Shown piece by piece: positions 29,440-38,973 of a stretch of DNA of 64,000 bases. A program made the position numbers and the translations under genes. The notes beneath the pieces were generated by a model. The model searched no databases and was not told where the DNA came from. It saw only the letters and a list, made by a program, of their open reading frames with translations. The DNA comes from Mycolicibacillus trivialis (GTDB lineage Bacteria; Actinomycetota; Actinomycetes; Mycobacteriales; Mycobacteriaceae). The DNA is taken from NCBI RefSeq assembly GCF_002102395.1, contig NZ_LQPZ01000041.1, positions 39,639-103,638 on the forward strand. The letters run 5' to 3'. Numbering within the stretch: position 1 is the first letter of the stretch; each line of letters starts with the position of its first letter.

Positions 29440-30570
29440 TCAGACGCTGGCCGCTTCGTTGAGCTCGTTGAGCCGGCCGGTGGCCGCCAGGTATTCCTGC
29501 ACCCAGCGCTCGATGACGGTCGCGGTCTTCTCCACCTTCTGCAGCTGACCGACCACCTGACCGACCGGGTTGAACGCCACGTCGACGGTCTCGTTGGGGT
29601 ACTTGTGGGTCGCCTTGACCGCCATGCCGGAGACCATGTACTGCAGCGGCATGCCCAGCGGCTCGGGGTTGCCGGGCTGCTCCCACGCCTCGGTCCACTC
29701 GTTGCGCAGCATCCGGCACGGCTTGCCGGTGAACGACCGGCTGCGCACGGTGTCGCGGCTGGTGGCCTTGGCATAGGCCTCCTGCTGCTTGGGGGTGTTG
29801 TTGGCCTCCTCGACCATCAGCCACTGCGAGCCGGTCCAGGCGCCCTGCGCGCCCAGCGCCAGCGCCGCGGCGATCTGCTCCCCGCTGCCGATGCCACCAG
29901 CGGCCAGCACCGGCCGAGGCGCGACCGCCTTGACCGCCTGCGGCCACAGCACGATCGATCCGATCTCGCCGCAGTGCCCGCCGCCCTCGCCGCCCTGGGC
30001 GATGATGATGTCGACGTCGGCCTCGGCGTGCTTGACGGCCTGCGCCGGCGAACCGCACAGCGCGGCGACCTTCACCCCGGCGTCGTGGATGTGTTTGATC
30101 ATGTCCGCCGGCGGGGTGCCCAGCGCGTTGGCGATCAGTTTCATCTTCGGGTGCCGCAGCGCCACCTCGACCTGCGGGGTGGCGGTCGCCTCGGTCCAGC
30201 CGATCAGCTGCAAACTGTCCTTGGCGCTGTCCTCGACCGGCACGCCGTGGTCGGCGAGGATCGTGCGGGCGAAGTCCAGGTGTTGCTGGGGGACCAGTTT
30301 CCGCAGGCTCTCGGCCAACTCCTCGGCGGACTGACCGGAGTCCATCCCCTCGTATTTGTTGGGGATCACGATGTCGACGCCGTAGGGGTGGTCGCCGATG
30401 TTCTCGTCGATCCAGTTGAGTTCGATCTCGAGCTGTTCGGGGGTGAAGCCGACCGCGCCGAGCACGCCGAACCCGCCGGCCTTGCTCACCGCCACCACCA
30501 CGTCACGGCAGTGGGTGAAGGCGAAGATCGGGAATTCGATGCCGAGGTCATCGCAGACGGGAGTGTGCAT
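29440..30570 (-). CDS. Nitronate monooxygenase (2-nitropropane dioxygenase) family
   Basis: 376-residue FMN TIM-barrel protein. FMN-site landmarks are FPIFAFTHCRDVVVAVSKAG at the start, IIAQGGEGGGHCGEIG and PVLAAGGIGSGEQIAAALAL. It equals M. tuberculosis Rv1894c in length and position. A KstR-type box 31-44 bases upstream of the start (30601-30614) suggests a role in sterol breakdown, perhaps as an FMN-dependent oxidoreductase rather than in true nitronate chemistry. Start ATG 30570. Confidence 0.9.
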   Translation of the reverse strand: MHTPVCDDLGIEFPIFAFTHCRDVVVAVSKAGGFGVLGAVGFTPEQLEIELNWIDENIGDHPYGVDIVIPNKYEGMDSGQSAEELAESLRKLVPQQHLDFARTILADHGVPVEDSAKDSLQLIGWTEATATPQVEVALRHPKMKLIANALGTPPADMIKHIHDAGVKVAALCGSPAQAVKHAEADVDIIIAQGGEGGGHCGEIGSIVLWPQAVKAVAPRPVLAAGGIGSGEQIAAALALGAQGAWTGSQWLMVEEANNTPKQQEAYAKATSRDTVRSRSFTGKPCRMLRNEWTEAWEQPGNPEPLGMPLQYMVSGMAVKATHKYPNETVDVAFNPVGQVVGQLQKVEKTATVIERWVQEYLAATGRLNELNEAASV

Positions 30571-30600
30571 CGGTGCGTCCTTACCGGGTCGGGCGAGAAT

Positions 30601-30614
30601 TGAAACGTGTTCTA
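30601..30614. promoter_or_regulatory. KstR operator
   Basis: TGAAACGTGTTCTA fits the palindromic KstR consensus TNNAACNNGTTNNA at every fixed position. It lies just upstream of the nitronate monooxygenase gene. KstR represses cholesterol catabolic genes, and I recall Rv1894c as a member of its regulon. Confidence 0.8.
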
Positions 30615-30636
30615 GTTTACTACGGGTCCGGCGGGT

Positions 30637-31554
30637 TCACGGCAGATCAGCCGCGCCGCGCCGAAACGCCGTGACGTACTGCGAACGCAGCACCCGGTCG
30701 ACCGCCCGCTCCACCTCCGGCGGCGTCTCACCCCGCGCTGTCTGCAGATCCACCGTGGTGCTCACCGCGGTCACCGTCCAGCCGTGGGCGGCAAGCCATT
30801 CGGCCGGGTCAGACCGTTGCGCCGGGTCGTAGGTCAAGGCGCCGAAATCCACCTCGCGGAAGCCCTGCAACTGCGGGTGTTGCTCGATCACCGCATCGAG
30901 CGCCTCGGGGTCGAGGTGGGAGCCCAGCGCCCCGGTCGCGATCCGGCTCCCGGGCGCCGACAGCGCGCCGATGCCGGTCAGCAGCGCGTCCTGGGCCGGT
31001 CCGGTCAGGTAGGGCAGCAGTCCCTCCAGCGACCAGGCGGCCGGCACGCCCGCGTCGAATCCGGCGGCGGCCAGCGCGGCCGGCCAGTCCTGCCGCAGAT
31101 CGCAGCCGACAACGGCGTGCCCGGCCGCCGGTCGGGCGCCGAGGTCGGCGAGAACGTCGCGCTTGAACGCCAGCACCTCGGGGCGGTCGAGTTCGTAGAC
31201 GACGGTGCCGGCCGGCCAGTTGAGCCGCTGGGCGCGGGTGTCGAGACCGGCGGCGACGATCACCGCCTGGCGGATGCCGGTTTCGGCGGCGGCGGTGAAG
31301 AACTCGTCGAAGAACCGGGTCTGGACCCCGTAGAGGTGCCCGAACACCGCGGCGGTGTCGTCCGGTTCGGTCAGCAGTGCGCTCAGGTAGGGGTCGGCGG
31401 CCGCGGCGACGAAGCGCTGCGCGTAGTCGTCGCGGGCCACCGGCCGCGCCGTCGCGGTGTGCAGCGCGCGCCAGGCCGCGACCACCAGCGCGGTGTATCC
31501 GACGCTGGTGTGGATGTCCCAGTCGTCGTCATCGCTGCGCGCGGTCGGTGTCAC
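30637..31554 (-). CDS. SAM-dependent methyltransferase (LCMT/PPM-like)
   Basis: 305-residue protein of the large mycobacterial family of putative SAM-dependent methyltransferases related to leucine carboxyl methyltransferases. The SAM motif is VIVAAGLDTRAQRLNW, followed by VVYELDRPEVLAFK and VGCDLRQDWPAALAAAG. Acceptor unknown. Start GTG 31554 overlaps the macro-domain gene stop by four bases (GTGA), showing coupling. It occupies the place of Rv1896c. Confidence 0.88.
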   Translation of the reverse strand: MTPTARSDDDDWDIHTSVGYTALVVAAWRALHTATARPVARDDYAQRFVAAAADPYLSALLTEPDDTAAVFGHLYGVQTRFFDEFFTAAAETGIRQAVIVAAGLDTRAQRLNWPAGTVVYELDRPEVLAFKRDVLADLGARPAAGHAVVGCDLRQDWPAALAAAGFDAGVPAAWSLEGLLPYLTGPAQDALLTGIGALSAPGSRIATGALGSHLDPEALDAVIEQHPQLQGFREVDFGALTYDPAQRSDPAEWLAAHGWTVTAVSTTVDLQTARGETPPEVERAVDRVLRSQYVTAFRRGAADLP

Positions 31555-32042
31555 GGCGCCACCGCGGTCCGGAACGCGGCTTCGGCCCGATCGCCGTGCA
31601 CCACGAACACCACCCGCTGCAGTGCCGCCGGGCGGTGGTCGCGAACCGCGGTGACCATCAGCCGCGCCGCCTCGTCGAGCGGGAAGCCGCCGACCCCGGT
31701 GCCGAACGCGACCAGTGCCAGCGAGGCGCAGCCGAGTTCGTCGGCCTTGGCCAGGGTGGCGCCGGTGGCGGCGGCGATGATGTCGGCGGAGGTCGGGCCG
31801 CCCAGCTCCATGGTCGCGGCGTGGATCACATACCGCGCCGGCATCGGCCCGGCGGTGGTCTCCGCCGCCTCACCCAGCCCGATCGGGGCCTTCGCCCGCG
31901 ACTCCCGCTGCAACTCCGCGCCGCCGGCCCGCGCGATCGCCGCGGCGACCCCGCCGCCGTGGCGCAGTTCGGTGTTGGCGGCGTTGGCGATCGCGTCCAC
32001 CGCGACCGTGGTGATGTCGGCCTGGACCACTTCGAGGTGCAT
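31551..32042 (-). CDS. Macro domain protein (ADP-ribose binding)
   Basis: 163-residue single macro domain. It starts MHLEVVQADITTVAVDAIAN and carries NAANTELRHGGGVAAAIA, the loop that grips ADP-ribose, and LVAFGTGVGGFPLDEAARLM. Such proteins bind or remove ADP-ribose or hydrolyse O-acetyl-ADP-ribose. The asparagine and glycine residues needed in the catalytic loop are present. Start ATG 32042 with GGAAGGAG nine bases upstream. It is third gene in the hydrolase-HAD-macro-methyltransferase operon. Confidence 0.88.
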   Translation of the reverse strand: MHLEVVQADITTVAVDAIANAANTELRHGGGVAAAIARAGGAELQRESRAKAPIGLGEAAETTAGPMPARYVIHAATMELGGPTSADIIAAATGATLAKADELGCASLALVAFGTGVGGFPLDEAARLMVTAVRDHRPAALQRVVFVVHGDRAEAAFRTAVAP

Positions 32043-32093
32043 GGGCTGGCGCTCCTTCCGCCGGGCTTCCACGCTACCGAGATCGACCGCCGG

Positions 32094-32861
32094 TCAACCG
32101 CCCAGCGCGTTGCGACCGAGCCCGGCGAGCCGGCGCAGCCGTCCGCGCTCGTCCGCGCGGGCCATCCGCAGCACCGGCCAATCCCGTTCGAGCGCCAGGG
32201 CGGCCAGCCCCGAGCGCGGGTTGACCGGTCGTGGGCAGCCGACCAGCGACATCAGCGCCGCATCCTCGTCGCCGTCGGCGTAGAAGTAGCTGCGCTGCAG
32301 GTCGACGGCGTGGACCCGGCAGAAGTCCTGCACCGCGGCCGCCTTCTGCGGCCCCCACAGCACCGGTTTGATCACGCCACCGGTGAGCAGGCCGCGCTCG
32401 TCGAGTTCGAAGCGGTTGCACAGCACGTGCGCGATCTCCAGGAACCTGGCGACCGGTTCGGCGTGGATGGTCAGCGCCGAGGAGCTGAGCACCACGGTGT
32501 GGCCGCGCTCCTGGTGGGCGCGGACGATCTGGCGCATGTGCGGGTAGACCCGGCCGGTGATGCGGTGCACGAACAGCCAGTCGCCGAGGGCGTCGAGCCC
32601 GGCGATCGACTCCCCGCGCAGATAACCCGCGGCGCGCACCAGGAGCCGCTCGAACTGCATGCGGCCGAACCGGTAGCGGGTGGCCGCCTCGACCACCCCG
32701 AGGATCTCGCCGAGGCGGGCCTGGCCGCGCCGGATCCGGTGCCCGGCGTGCGCGGTCGCGGTGAATCCGGCGACCAGGGTGCCGTCCAGGTCGAAGAACG
32801 CCCCGACCCCGGGCCCGGGCGGGCTGGCGGCGATCTCGGCGACCGGGTCGGGAAATGTCAT
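32094..32861 (-). CDS. HAD-IB family hydrolase (SerB-like)
   Basis: 255-residue haloacid-dehalogenase-type phosphatase. Motif I is FFDLDGTLVAG, motif II VVLSSSALTIHAEPVA, and motif III FYADGDEDAALMSLVG. The helical cap follows motif I, as in HAD-IB (SerB, LPLAT-associated) enzymes. Substrate unknown; the members closest in my memory work on phospholipid or serine phosphate. It lies 18 bases behind the alpha/beta hydrolase and 51 before the macro-domain gene. Start ATG 32861. Confidence 0.86.
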   Translation of the reverse strand: MTFPDPVAEIAASPPGPGVGAFFDLDGTLVAGFTATAHAGHRIRRGQARLGEILGVVEAATRYRFGRMQFERLLVRAAGYLRGESIAGLDALGDWLFVHRITGRVYPHMRQIVRAHQERGHTVVLSSSALTIHAEPVARFLEIAHVLCNRFELDERGLLTGGVIKPVLWGPQKAAAVQDFCRVHAVDLQRSYFYADGDEDAALMSLVGCPRPVNPRSGLAALALERDWPVLRMARADERGRLRRLAGLGRNALGG

Positions 32862-32879
32862 GGCCGGGGCACCCGTCGC

Positions 32880-33785
32880 CTAACCGCGGTCCCAGGCGCC
32901 GGAGAGGGTGGCCAGGATCTCCTCGGCCCGGCCCAGCCCGCCCAGATGGCTCTCGCCGGGCATCGGGTAGAGCCGCGCGTCGGGGAGCCGCTCGACGACG
33001 TGCTCGCCGTGGGAGTAGGGGATGATGTGGTCGGCGTCGCCGTGCCACCAGTGCACCGGGACGGTCACCTCGGCCAGCCGGAACCCCCAGTCGTGGGCGA
33101 AGACCACCGCGTCGGCGAACGGCGCGGCGAGTTGTTTGCGGCTGCCGTTGAGCAGGTCGTCGAGGAACATCGCCTTGAACTCCGGGCGGCCCAGCAGACG
33201 ACGGTCGCCTTCGGGGGAGAGCCGGGCGTACAGCCCCAGAGCCGGCGAGGCCACCGGCCGCACCATGCGGATCAGGCTGCTGGCGACGAAGCTGATCGGC
33301 TGGCCGGCCCGCTCCAGCACCGGCGCGGCGATACCGGCCAGGGTCATCAACCCGCTGCTGATCCCGTCGGGCCCGGTTGAGGGCGCCACCCCGCCGAGCA
33401 CCCCGGCCGCGGCCACCCGGTCGGGCATCAGCGCCGCGGCCGCCAGCGTGTAGGGCCCGCCGCCGGACAGCCCGATCACCGCCATCTTCTCGATGCCGAG
33501 GGTGTCGGCCATGGTGCGCAGGTCGTCGGCGAACTGCAGCACGGTCTCGTATTGGTGCGGCGTCGAGGAGCCGATGCCGGGGCGGTCCACCCCGATCAGC
33601 CGGATGTTCTGGTGCTCGGCGAAGATCCGTGCCTCCAGCGGGATCTGCCGCCGCGCCCCGGGAGTGCCGTGCAGCCAGAACATCGGCCGGCCCTGCGGGG
33701 CGCCGAACTCGGCGAACCCCAGCTGGCGGTTCTCCCCGACGGCGACGTTCCCCTCGATCTTGGGCCGGGCGATTGCGACAACCAT
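32880..33785 (-). CDS. Alpha/beta hydrolase
   Basis: 301-residue alpha/beta hydrolase. The nucleophile elbow is VIGLSGGGPYTLAA, the acid lies in WHGDADHIIPYSHG and the His in PGESHLGGLGR; the oxyanion HGTPGARRQIPL is clear. Start ATG 33785 (MVVAIARPKIEG) was chosen because the upstream extension would run through the palindromic promoter region. It is first gene of a four-gene operon with HAD, macro and methyltransferase genes. It lies in the place of Rv1900c but has no cyclase domain. Confidence 0.87.
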   Translation of the reverse strand: MVVAIARPKIEGNVAVGENRQLGFAEFGAPQGRPMFWLHGTPGARRQIPLEARIFAEHQNIRLIGVDRPGIGSSTPHQYETVLQFADDLRTMADTLGIEKMAVIGLSGGGPYTLAAAALMPDRVAAAGVLGGVAPSTGPDGISSGLMTLAGIAAPVLERAGQPISFVASSLIRMVRPVASPALGLYARLSPEGDRRLLGRPEFKAMFLDDLLNGSRKQLAAPFADAVVFAHDWGFRLAEVTVPVHWWHGDADHIIPYSHGEHVVERLPDARLYPMPGESHLGGLGRAEEILATLSGAWDRG

Positions 33786-33831
33786 GACCAGCAGTGTCGC
33801 ATGCGGCCGGAGCTCCCGAACACCTTGATCG

Positions 33832-33848
33832 ATTACGAGACTCGTAAT
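33832..33848. promoter_or_regulatory. 17-bp palindrome between hydrolase and monooxygenase
   Basis: ATTACGAGACTCGTAAT is a perfect 8-1-8 palindrome in the 76-base divergent spacer, 14 bases before the monooxygenase start and 47 from the hydrolase start. Its size and symmetry suit a TetR or MarR dimer. No regulator gene lies next to it. Confidence 0.65.
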
Positions 33849-33861
33849 AGCGTAATTGGGT

Positions 33862-35832
33862 ATGTCGTCGCGCAACCGCTACGGCGGCCGACCCTTCACC
33901 ACCGCCACTGCGGACATCGCCGCTGCGCTCGAACAGGTCAGCATCCCGACCCTGCTGCTGTCGTTGGTGCACATCACCGGCGACCCGCGCTACATCCGCG
34001 ACTACCGGCAGGCGGGCCTGTTCCTCAACGAGATCCAGGGCTTCATGTCCGAGGAGGACAAGGGCCGCGCCCGCGCCGACGCGCTTGCGGTGCTGACCGA
34101 CTACCGGGACCGCGGCTGCCCGGAGCCGGCCCCACTCGACCCCGCCCTGATCACCGAGATGCTGGAGTGGGCAGCCTGCGAGCCGGTCCCCGAGCAGTAT
34201 CTGCCGATGCTGGCCGAGGAGATGGACCTCGACGGCCGCGACCCGCGTAGGCCGGCCCCACTGCCCGCCGCGGCGGCCGCACAGTGCCCGGTGGTGGTGA
34301 TCGGCTGCGGCCAGTCCGGCCTGCTGGCCGGAATCCGGCTGCACCAGGCCCGGATTCCGTTCACCATCATCGAGAAGAACGCCGGGCCGGGTGGAACATG
34401 GTGGGAGAACACCTATCCGGGCGCCCGGGTCGACATCGCCAACCACTTCTACTGTTACAGCTTCGAACCCAACAACGACTGGTCGCACTACTTCGCCGAG
34501 CAACCCGAACTGCAACGTTATTTCGCCAGGTTGCTCGACGACAACGAGATCGCCGGCCGGGTGCGCTGGCGCACCGAGGTGACCGCCGCCGCCTGGGACG
34601 AGGTGGCCGGCCGTTGGACGGTGGAGGTACGCCGACCCGACGGCACCGCCGAAAGCCTCAGTGCCCGGGCAGTGATCAGCGCGGTCGGTCAGCTGAACCG
34701 ACCGTACGTCCCACCGTTCCCGGGCGCGGACGATTTCCGCGGGCCGGCGTTCCACTCCGCGGACTGGGACCACTCGGTGGACCTGCGCGGCAAGCGGGTC
34801 GCGCTGATCGGCGCGGGCGCCAGCGGTTTTCAGATCGGCCCCGCCGTCGCCCCCGAGGTCGAACACCTCACCGTGTTCCAGCGCAGCGCCCAGTGGATGT
34901 TCCCCAACCCGATGTATCACGACGAGGTCGGCGACGGGGCGCGCTGGGCGATGGAACACGTACCGTTCTACGGCCGGTGGTATCGGTTCCTGCTGATGTG
35001 GCCCGGCGCGGACAAGGGCCTCGACGCCGCCCGGGTCGACCCGGACTACCCCGACCAGAACTACGCGGTCAGCGAGTTCAACGCCCTCGGCCGGATCATG
35101 TTCACCGACTGGATCACCGGGCAGATCGGCGACGACGAAAACCTGCTCGCCAAGGTGCTGCCGGACTATCCGGCCACCGGCAAGCGGACCCTGCAGGACA
35201 ACGGGACCTGGCTGGCGACGCTGCGCCGCGACAACGTGGAGTTGGTGCGCACCCCGATCAGCCGGATCACCGAGAACGGCGTGGTCACCGAGGACGGCAC
35301 GGCGCACGACGCCGACGTCATCGTCTACGCCACCGGCTTCCGCCACACCGACATGCTGTGGCCGATGCGGGTCACCGGTCGCGACGGGGTGGATCTGCAC
35401 ACCCTGTGGGGGACCCGGCCGTACGCCTACCTGGGCATCACCGTGCCCGGGTTCCCGAACTTCTTCATGATCTACGGGCCCGGCACCCACCTTGCCCACG
35501 GCGGCAGCCTGATCTTCCACTCCGAACTGCAGATGCGCTACATCGACCAGTGCTTGGCCGAGATCATCACCGCCGACCTGCACGCCATCGAACCGCGTGA
35601 GCAGGCCGCCACCGAATGGCACCGCCGCACCCGGGAGGCGATCGCCGGGCTGGTGTGGTCACAGCCGACGATCAAGCACTCCTACTTCAAGAACGCCGAC
35701 GGCGAGATCCACACGCTGAGCCCGTGGCCGCTGCCCGAGTACTTCGCGGCGGTGCGGACACCGGACTGGTCGCAGTTCGTGATCCGCGACGGCGCGGCGC
35801 CGCTCCCGACGGTCCGATCCGGGGGAGACTGA
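33862..35832 (+). CDS. Baeyer-Villiger-type flavin monooxygenase with N-terminal extension
   Basis: 656-residue FAD/NADPH monooxygenase. After a helical N-terminal domain (about 1-130, of the kind found in several mycobacterial monooxygenases) come the FAD motif [17 protein letters not shown], the BVMO fingerprint [12 protein letters not shown] and the NADPH motif [17 protein letters not shown]. Such enzymes insert oxygen next to a ketone or oxidise sulfur or nitrogen; steroid or ketone substrates are common in mycobacteria. Start ATG 33862. The palindrome just upstream indicates specific control. Confidence 0.9.
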   Translation: MSSRNRYGGRPFTTATADIAAALEQVSIPTLLLSLVHITGDPRYIRDYRQAGLFLNEIQGFMSEEDKGRARADALAVLTDYRDRGCPEPAPLDPALITEMLEWAACEPVPEQYLPMLAEEMDLDGRDPRRPAPLPAAAAAQCPVVVIGCGQSGLLAGIRLHQARIPFTIIEKNAGPGGTWWENTYPGARVDIANHFYCYSFEPNNDWSHYFAEQPELQRYFARLLDDNEIAGRVRWRTEVTAAAWDEVAGRWTVEVRRPDGTAESLSARAVISAVGQLNRPYVPPFPGADDFRGPAFHSADWDHSVDLRGKRVALIGAGASGFQIGPAVAPEVEHLTVFQRSAQWMFPNPMYHDEVGDGARWAMEHVPFYGRWYRFLLMWPGADKGLDAARVDPDYPDQNYAVSEFNALGRIMFTDWITGQIGDDENLLAKVLPDYPATGKRTLQDNGTWLATLRRDNVELVRTPISRITENGVVTEDGTAHDADVIVYATGFRHTDMLWPMRVTGRDGVDLHTLWGTRPYAYLGITVPGFPNFFMIYGPGTHLAHGGSLIFHSELQMRYIDQCLAEIITADLHAIEPREQAATEWHRRTREAIAGLVWSQPTIKHSYFKNADGEIHTLSPWPLPEYFAAVRTPDWSQFVIRDGAAPLPTVRSGGD

Positions 35833-35836
35833 ACCC

Positions 35837-36145
35837 GTGTCGGTGGTGGTGGCGTTCTCGGTGACCCCGCTCGGGGTCGGCGAGAGTGTCGGCGAGCTCG
35901 TCGCCGAGGCGGTGCGGGTGGTGCGCGAGTCCGGGCTGCCCAACCGCACCGATGCGATGTTCACCGTGCTCGAAGGCGACTCCTGGGACCAGGTCATGGC
36001 CGTGGTCCAGCGTGCCGTCGCCGCGGTGGCCGCCCACGCCCCCCGGGTGAGCACGGTGATCAAGGTCGACTGGCGCGACGGCAGCACCGACGCGCTGACC
36101 CACAAGGTGGAGTCGATCGAGGCGCACTTGAAGCGGCCGCGATAG
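35837..36145 (+). CDS. Thiamine-binding-type small protein (MTH1187/YkoF-like)
   Basis: 102-residue ferredoxin-like-fold protein with the family outline [20 protein letters not shown], then [17 protein letters not shown] and [19 protein letters not shown]. Members bind thiamine or a related molecule in a dimer; the role in mycobacteria is unknown. It has the exact length of M. tuberculosis Rv1898 and lies directly upstream of cinA. GTG start 35837, four bases after the monooxygenase stop. Confidence 0.85.
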   Translation: MSVVVAFSVTPLGVGESVGELVAEAVRVVRESGLPNRTDAMFTVLEGDSWDQVMAVVQRAVAAVAAHAPRVSTVIKVDWRDGSTDALTHKVESIEAHLKRPR

Positions 36146-36156
36146 CCTCACTAGCG

Positions 36157-37416
36157 GTGAGCACACGCGCGGGCATCGTCGTCACGGGAACCGAGGTTCT
36201 GACCGGTCGCATCCAGGACCGCAACGGTCCCTGGATCGCCGACCGGCTGCTGGAGCTGGGGGTCGAGCTGGCCCACGTCACGATCTGCGGCGACCGGCCG
36301 GACGACATGACCGCGGCGCTGCGGTTCCTCGCCGACGACGGCGTCGACCTGATCATCACCAGCGGCGGCCTGGGCCCGACCGCCGATGACCTCACCGTGG
36401 AGGTGGTGGCCCGGTTCTGCGGGCTCGACCTGGTTCTCGACACCGCTCTCGACGACACGATCGCGGCGATCCTGCGGAAGCTGATGAGCCGCTACCCGCA
36501 AGCCGACTTCGAAGCGGTGCGCGCCGCCAACCGCAAACAGGCGATGATTCCGGCCGGGGCCACCGTCATCGACCCGGTCGGCACCGCTCCCGGGCTGGTC
36601 GTGCCGGGCCGCCCGACGGTGATGGTGCTGCCCGGCCCGCCGCGTGAGCTGCAGCCGATGTGGCATTCGGCGCTCGACACCGCCGCGGTGCAGCAGGCCA
36701 TCGCCGGGCGCACCCACTACGAGCAGGCGACCATGCGGATGTTCGGGCTGCCCGAATCGGAGCTGGCCGACGCGCTGCGGACGGCGCAGCAGAGCATCAC
36801 CGCCTTCGACCGGCTGGAGATCACCACCTGTCTGCGCCGCGGTGAGCTGGAGATCGTCACCCGCTACGAGCCGGAACTCTCCGACGCCTACACCGAGCTG
36901 GTCGAGTTCCTGCGCGCCCGCCATCCCCGCGAATTGTTCTCCGACGACGGCGAACTGATCGATGAGCAGGTGGCTCGGCTGCTGGCCGGGCGCACCGTGG
37001 CCACCGCCGAATCCTGTACCGCCGGGCTGCTGGCCGCGCGGCTGACCGAGCGGCCCGGCGCGTCGGCGTACGTGGCCGGGGGAGTGGTCGCCTACTCCAA
37101 CGAGGCGAAGGCCGAACTGCTCGGCGTGGATCCGGAGTTGATCGCCCGCCACGGCGCTGTCTCCGAACCGGTGGCCCGGGCCATGGCGGCAGGCGCGCTG
37201 GCCCGGTTCGGCGCCGACGCGGCGGTGGCGATCACCGGGATCGCCGGACCCGACGGCGGCACCGACGAGAAACCGGTCGGGACCGTCTACTTCTGCGCAC
37301 TGTTGGCCGACGGCCGCGGCATGGACCGCAACGTGCGGCTGCCCGGCAACCGCGCCGACGTCCGGGAACGATCGACGACGGTGGCGCTGCACCTGCTGCG
37401 CAGGCTGCTGGACTGA
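36157..37416 (+). CDS. cinA: CinA-family protein (MoCF plus nicotinamide-nucleotide amidase domain)
   Basis: 419-residue two-domain protein. The N-terminal part (about 1-170) is molybdopterin-binding-like ([34 protein letters not shown]), and the C-terminal domain (about 255-419) is the CinA amidase with [14 protein letters not shown] and [18 protein letters not shown]. It is linked to NAD salvage: ADP-ribose pyrophosphatase and nicotinamide mononucleotide deamidase. It matches Rv1901. GTG start 36157, 11 bases after the previous gene. Confidence 0.93.
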   Translation: MSTRAGIVVTGTEVLTGRIQDRNGPWIADRLLELGVELAHVTICGDRPDDMTAALRFLADDGVDLIITSGGLGPTADDLTVEVVARFCGLDLVLDTALDDTIAAILRKLMSRYPQADFEAVRAANRKQAMIPAGATVIDPVGTAPGLVVPGRPTVMVLPGPPRELQPMWHSALDTAAVQQAIAGRTHYEQATMRMFGLPESELADALRTAQQSITAFDRLEITTCLRRGELEIVTRYEPELSDAYTELVEFLRARHPRELFSDDGELIDEQVARLLAGRTVATAESCTAGLLAARLTERPGASAYVAGGVVAYSNEAKAELLGVDPELIARHGAVSEPVARAMAAGALARFGADAAVAITGIAGPDGGTDEKPVGTVYFCALLADGRGMDRNVRLPGNRADVRERSTTVALHLLRRLLD

Positions 37417-37437
37417 ACCCGCCTCACCGGCGCCCGT

Positions 37438-38859
37438 TCAGCGTTGCGCGGCCACCAGGGCGTGCGCCTCATCCTCGGTGCTGACCGCGGGCGCCGCCCC
37501 GGGCAGCGGCTTGCCGTTGGTCTCCGGGATCAGCGCGATGCTGATCGCACCGACCACCCCGGCCCCGATCAGGTAGTAGGCGGGCCAGTTCAGGTCCTTG
37601 GTCGCCGAGAGCAGCGTGCTCATCACCAGCGCGGTGGTGCCGCCGAACAGCGAGACGAAGATGTTGAACGAGATCGCCAGCCCGCTGTAGCGGATCTCGG
37701 TGGGGAACAGCGCCGGCAGCGTCGAGGGTGCGGTGCCGGAGAAACAGGCCAGCGTCAACCCGATCATCAACAGCCCGACGAAGGTCAGCGTCGTCGAACC
37801 GTGCCGCATCAGCAGCACCGCAGGCAGCGAGAACAGCACCAGCCCGACGGCGCCCACCGCCAGGATCGGCCGGCGCCCGAACCGGTCGCTGAGCCAGCCG
37901 AAGCTGGGGATCAGCAGCAGCAGCATCACCAGCACCGCGATCTGCATGAACTGCGCGGTGGTCTGGTTGACCCCGGTCAGCCCGTATTCGGGCAGGTCGG
38001 CCAGGTATGTGGGCACGAAGCTGGTCAGCATGTAGTTGGTGATGTTCCAGGTCGTCACGATGCCGCCGCACAGCAGGATGGCCCGCCAGTGGTGGACGAA
38101 CACACTGCGCACCCCGACCCGATCGGCGTCGTGCTGGTGTTCGGCGGACTGCTCCAACAACTGCTCGAACGCCGGGGTCTCCTCCAGCCGCAGCCGCAGG
38201 AACAGCCCGACCATGCCCAGCGGCAACGCGAGCAGGAACGGGATGCGGTACCCCCAGCTGAGCAGTTCCTCCTGCGGCATGACCGCGGTCAGCACCGCCA
38301 CCGTCGCCGCCCCCAGCGAGTAGCCGGTGAAGGTGCCCATCTCCAGGAAACTGCCGGTGAAGCCGCGCCGCTTGTCCGAGGTGTACTCGGCGATGAAGGT
38401 CATCGCGCCGCTGTACTCACCGCCGGTGGACAGCCCCTGCCCGAGCTTGGCCACCAGCACCAGGATGGGCGCGGCGATCCCGATCGAGTCGTAGCTGGGC
38501 ACCAGCCCGATGCTGAACGTGCTGACGGCCATCAGGATCACCGTCATCGCCAGCACCTTGGTCCGGCCGATCCGGTCGCCCAGCGAGCCGAAGATCACCC
38601 CGCCGAGCGGGCGGACCAGAAACGAGGAGGCGAAGACCGCGAAGGTCGCCATCAGCGACGCGGTGTCGGAGAGTCCGGCGAAGAAGACCTGCTGGAGGGT
38701 GAGCACGAAGTAGCCGTAGACACCGAAGTCGTACCACTCGGTGACGTTGCCCACCGCCGCCGCGGTCACCGCCCGTTTGACCACCTTGGGGTCGGTGACG
38801 GTGACGTCTTCCGCCCGGAGCGCGGGCTCCTGCGTGGCGTCTGCAGCCGAGGTTGCCAC
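37438..38859 (-). CDS. MFS metabolite:H+ symporter
   Basis: 473-residue major facilitator with twelve membrane helices. The family loops are GSLGDRIGRTKVLAM between helices 2 and 3 and WLSDRFGRRPILAVG between 8 and 9, with VTEWYDFGVYGYFV at the start, the ProP/MHS symporter pattern. It imports a small organic acid or osmolyte with protons; the substrate cannot be told. It corresponds to Rv1902c (named nanT in M. tuberculosis). Convergent with cinA. Start ATG 38859. Confidence 0.9.
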   Translation of the reverse strand: MATSAADATQEPALRAEDVTVTDPKVVKRAVTAAAVGNVTEWYDFGVYGYFVLTLQQVFFAGLSDTASLMATFAVFASSFLVRPLGGVIFGSLGDRIGRTKVLAMTVILMAVSTFSIGLVPSYDSIGIAAPILVLVAKLGQGLSTGGEYSGAMTFIAEYTSDKRRGFTGSFLEMGTFTGYSLGAATVAVLTAVMPQEELLSWGYRIPFLLALPLGMVGLFLRLRLEETPAFEQLLEQSAEHQHDADRVGVRSVFVHHWRAILLCGGIVTTWNITNYMLTSFVPTYLADLPEYGLTGVNQTTAQFMQIAVLVMLLLLIPSFGWLSDRFGRRPILAVGAVGLVLFSLPAVLLMRHGSTTLTFVGLLMIGLTLACFSGTAPSTLPALFPTEIRYSGLAISFNIFVSLFGGTTALVMSTLLSATKDLNWPAYYLIGAGVVGAISIALIPETNGKPLPGAAPAVSTEDEAHALVAAQR

Positions 38860-38973
38860 GCGGGTGCACCCCTCCTTGTGCGGTCAACGATGGACGGTAG
38901 CCGTTCAGCCAGCGTAGGGCATCGGCTCAGCGTGGCGCGGTCGCTCCCGGCGGCAGCGGTGCGGCGGTTGCGG

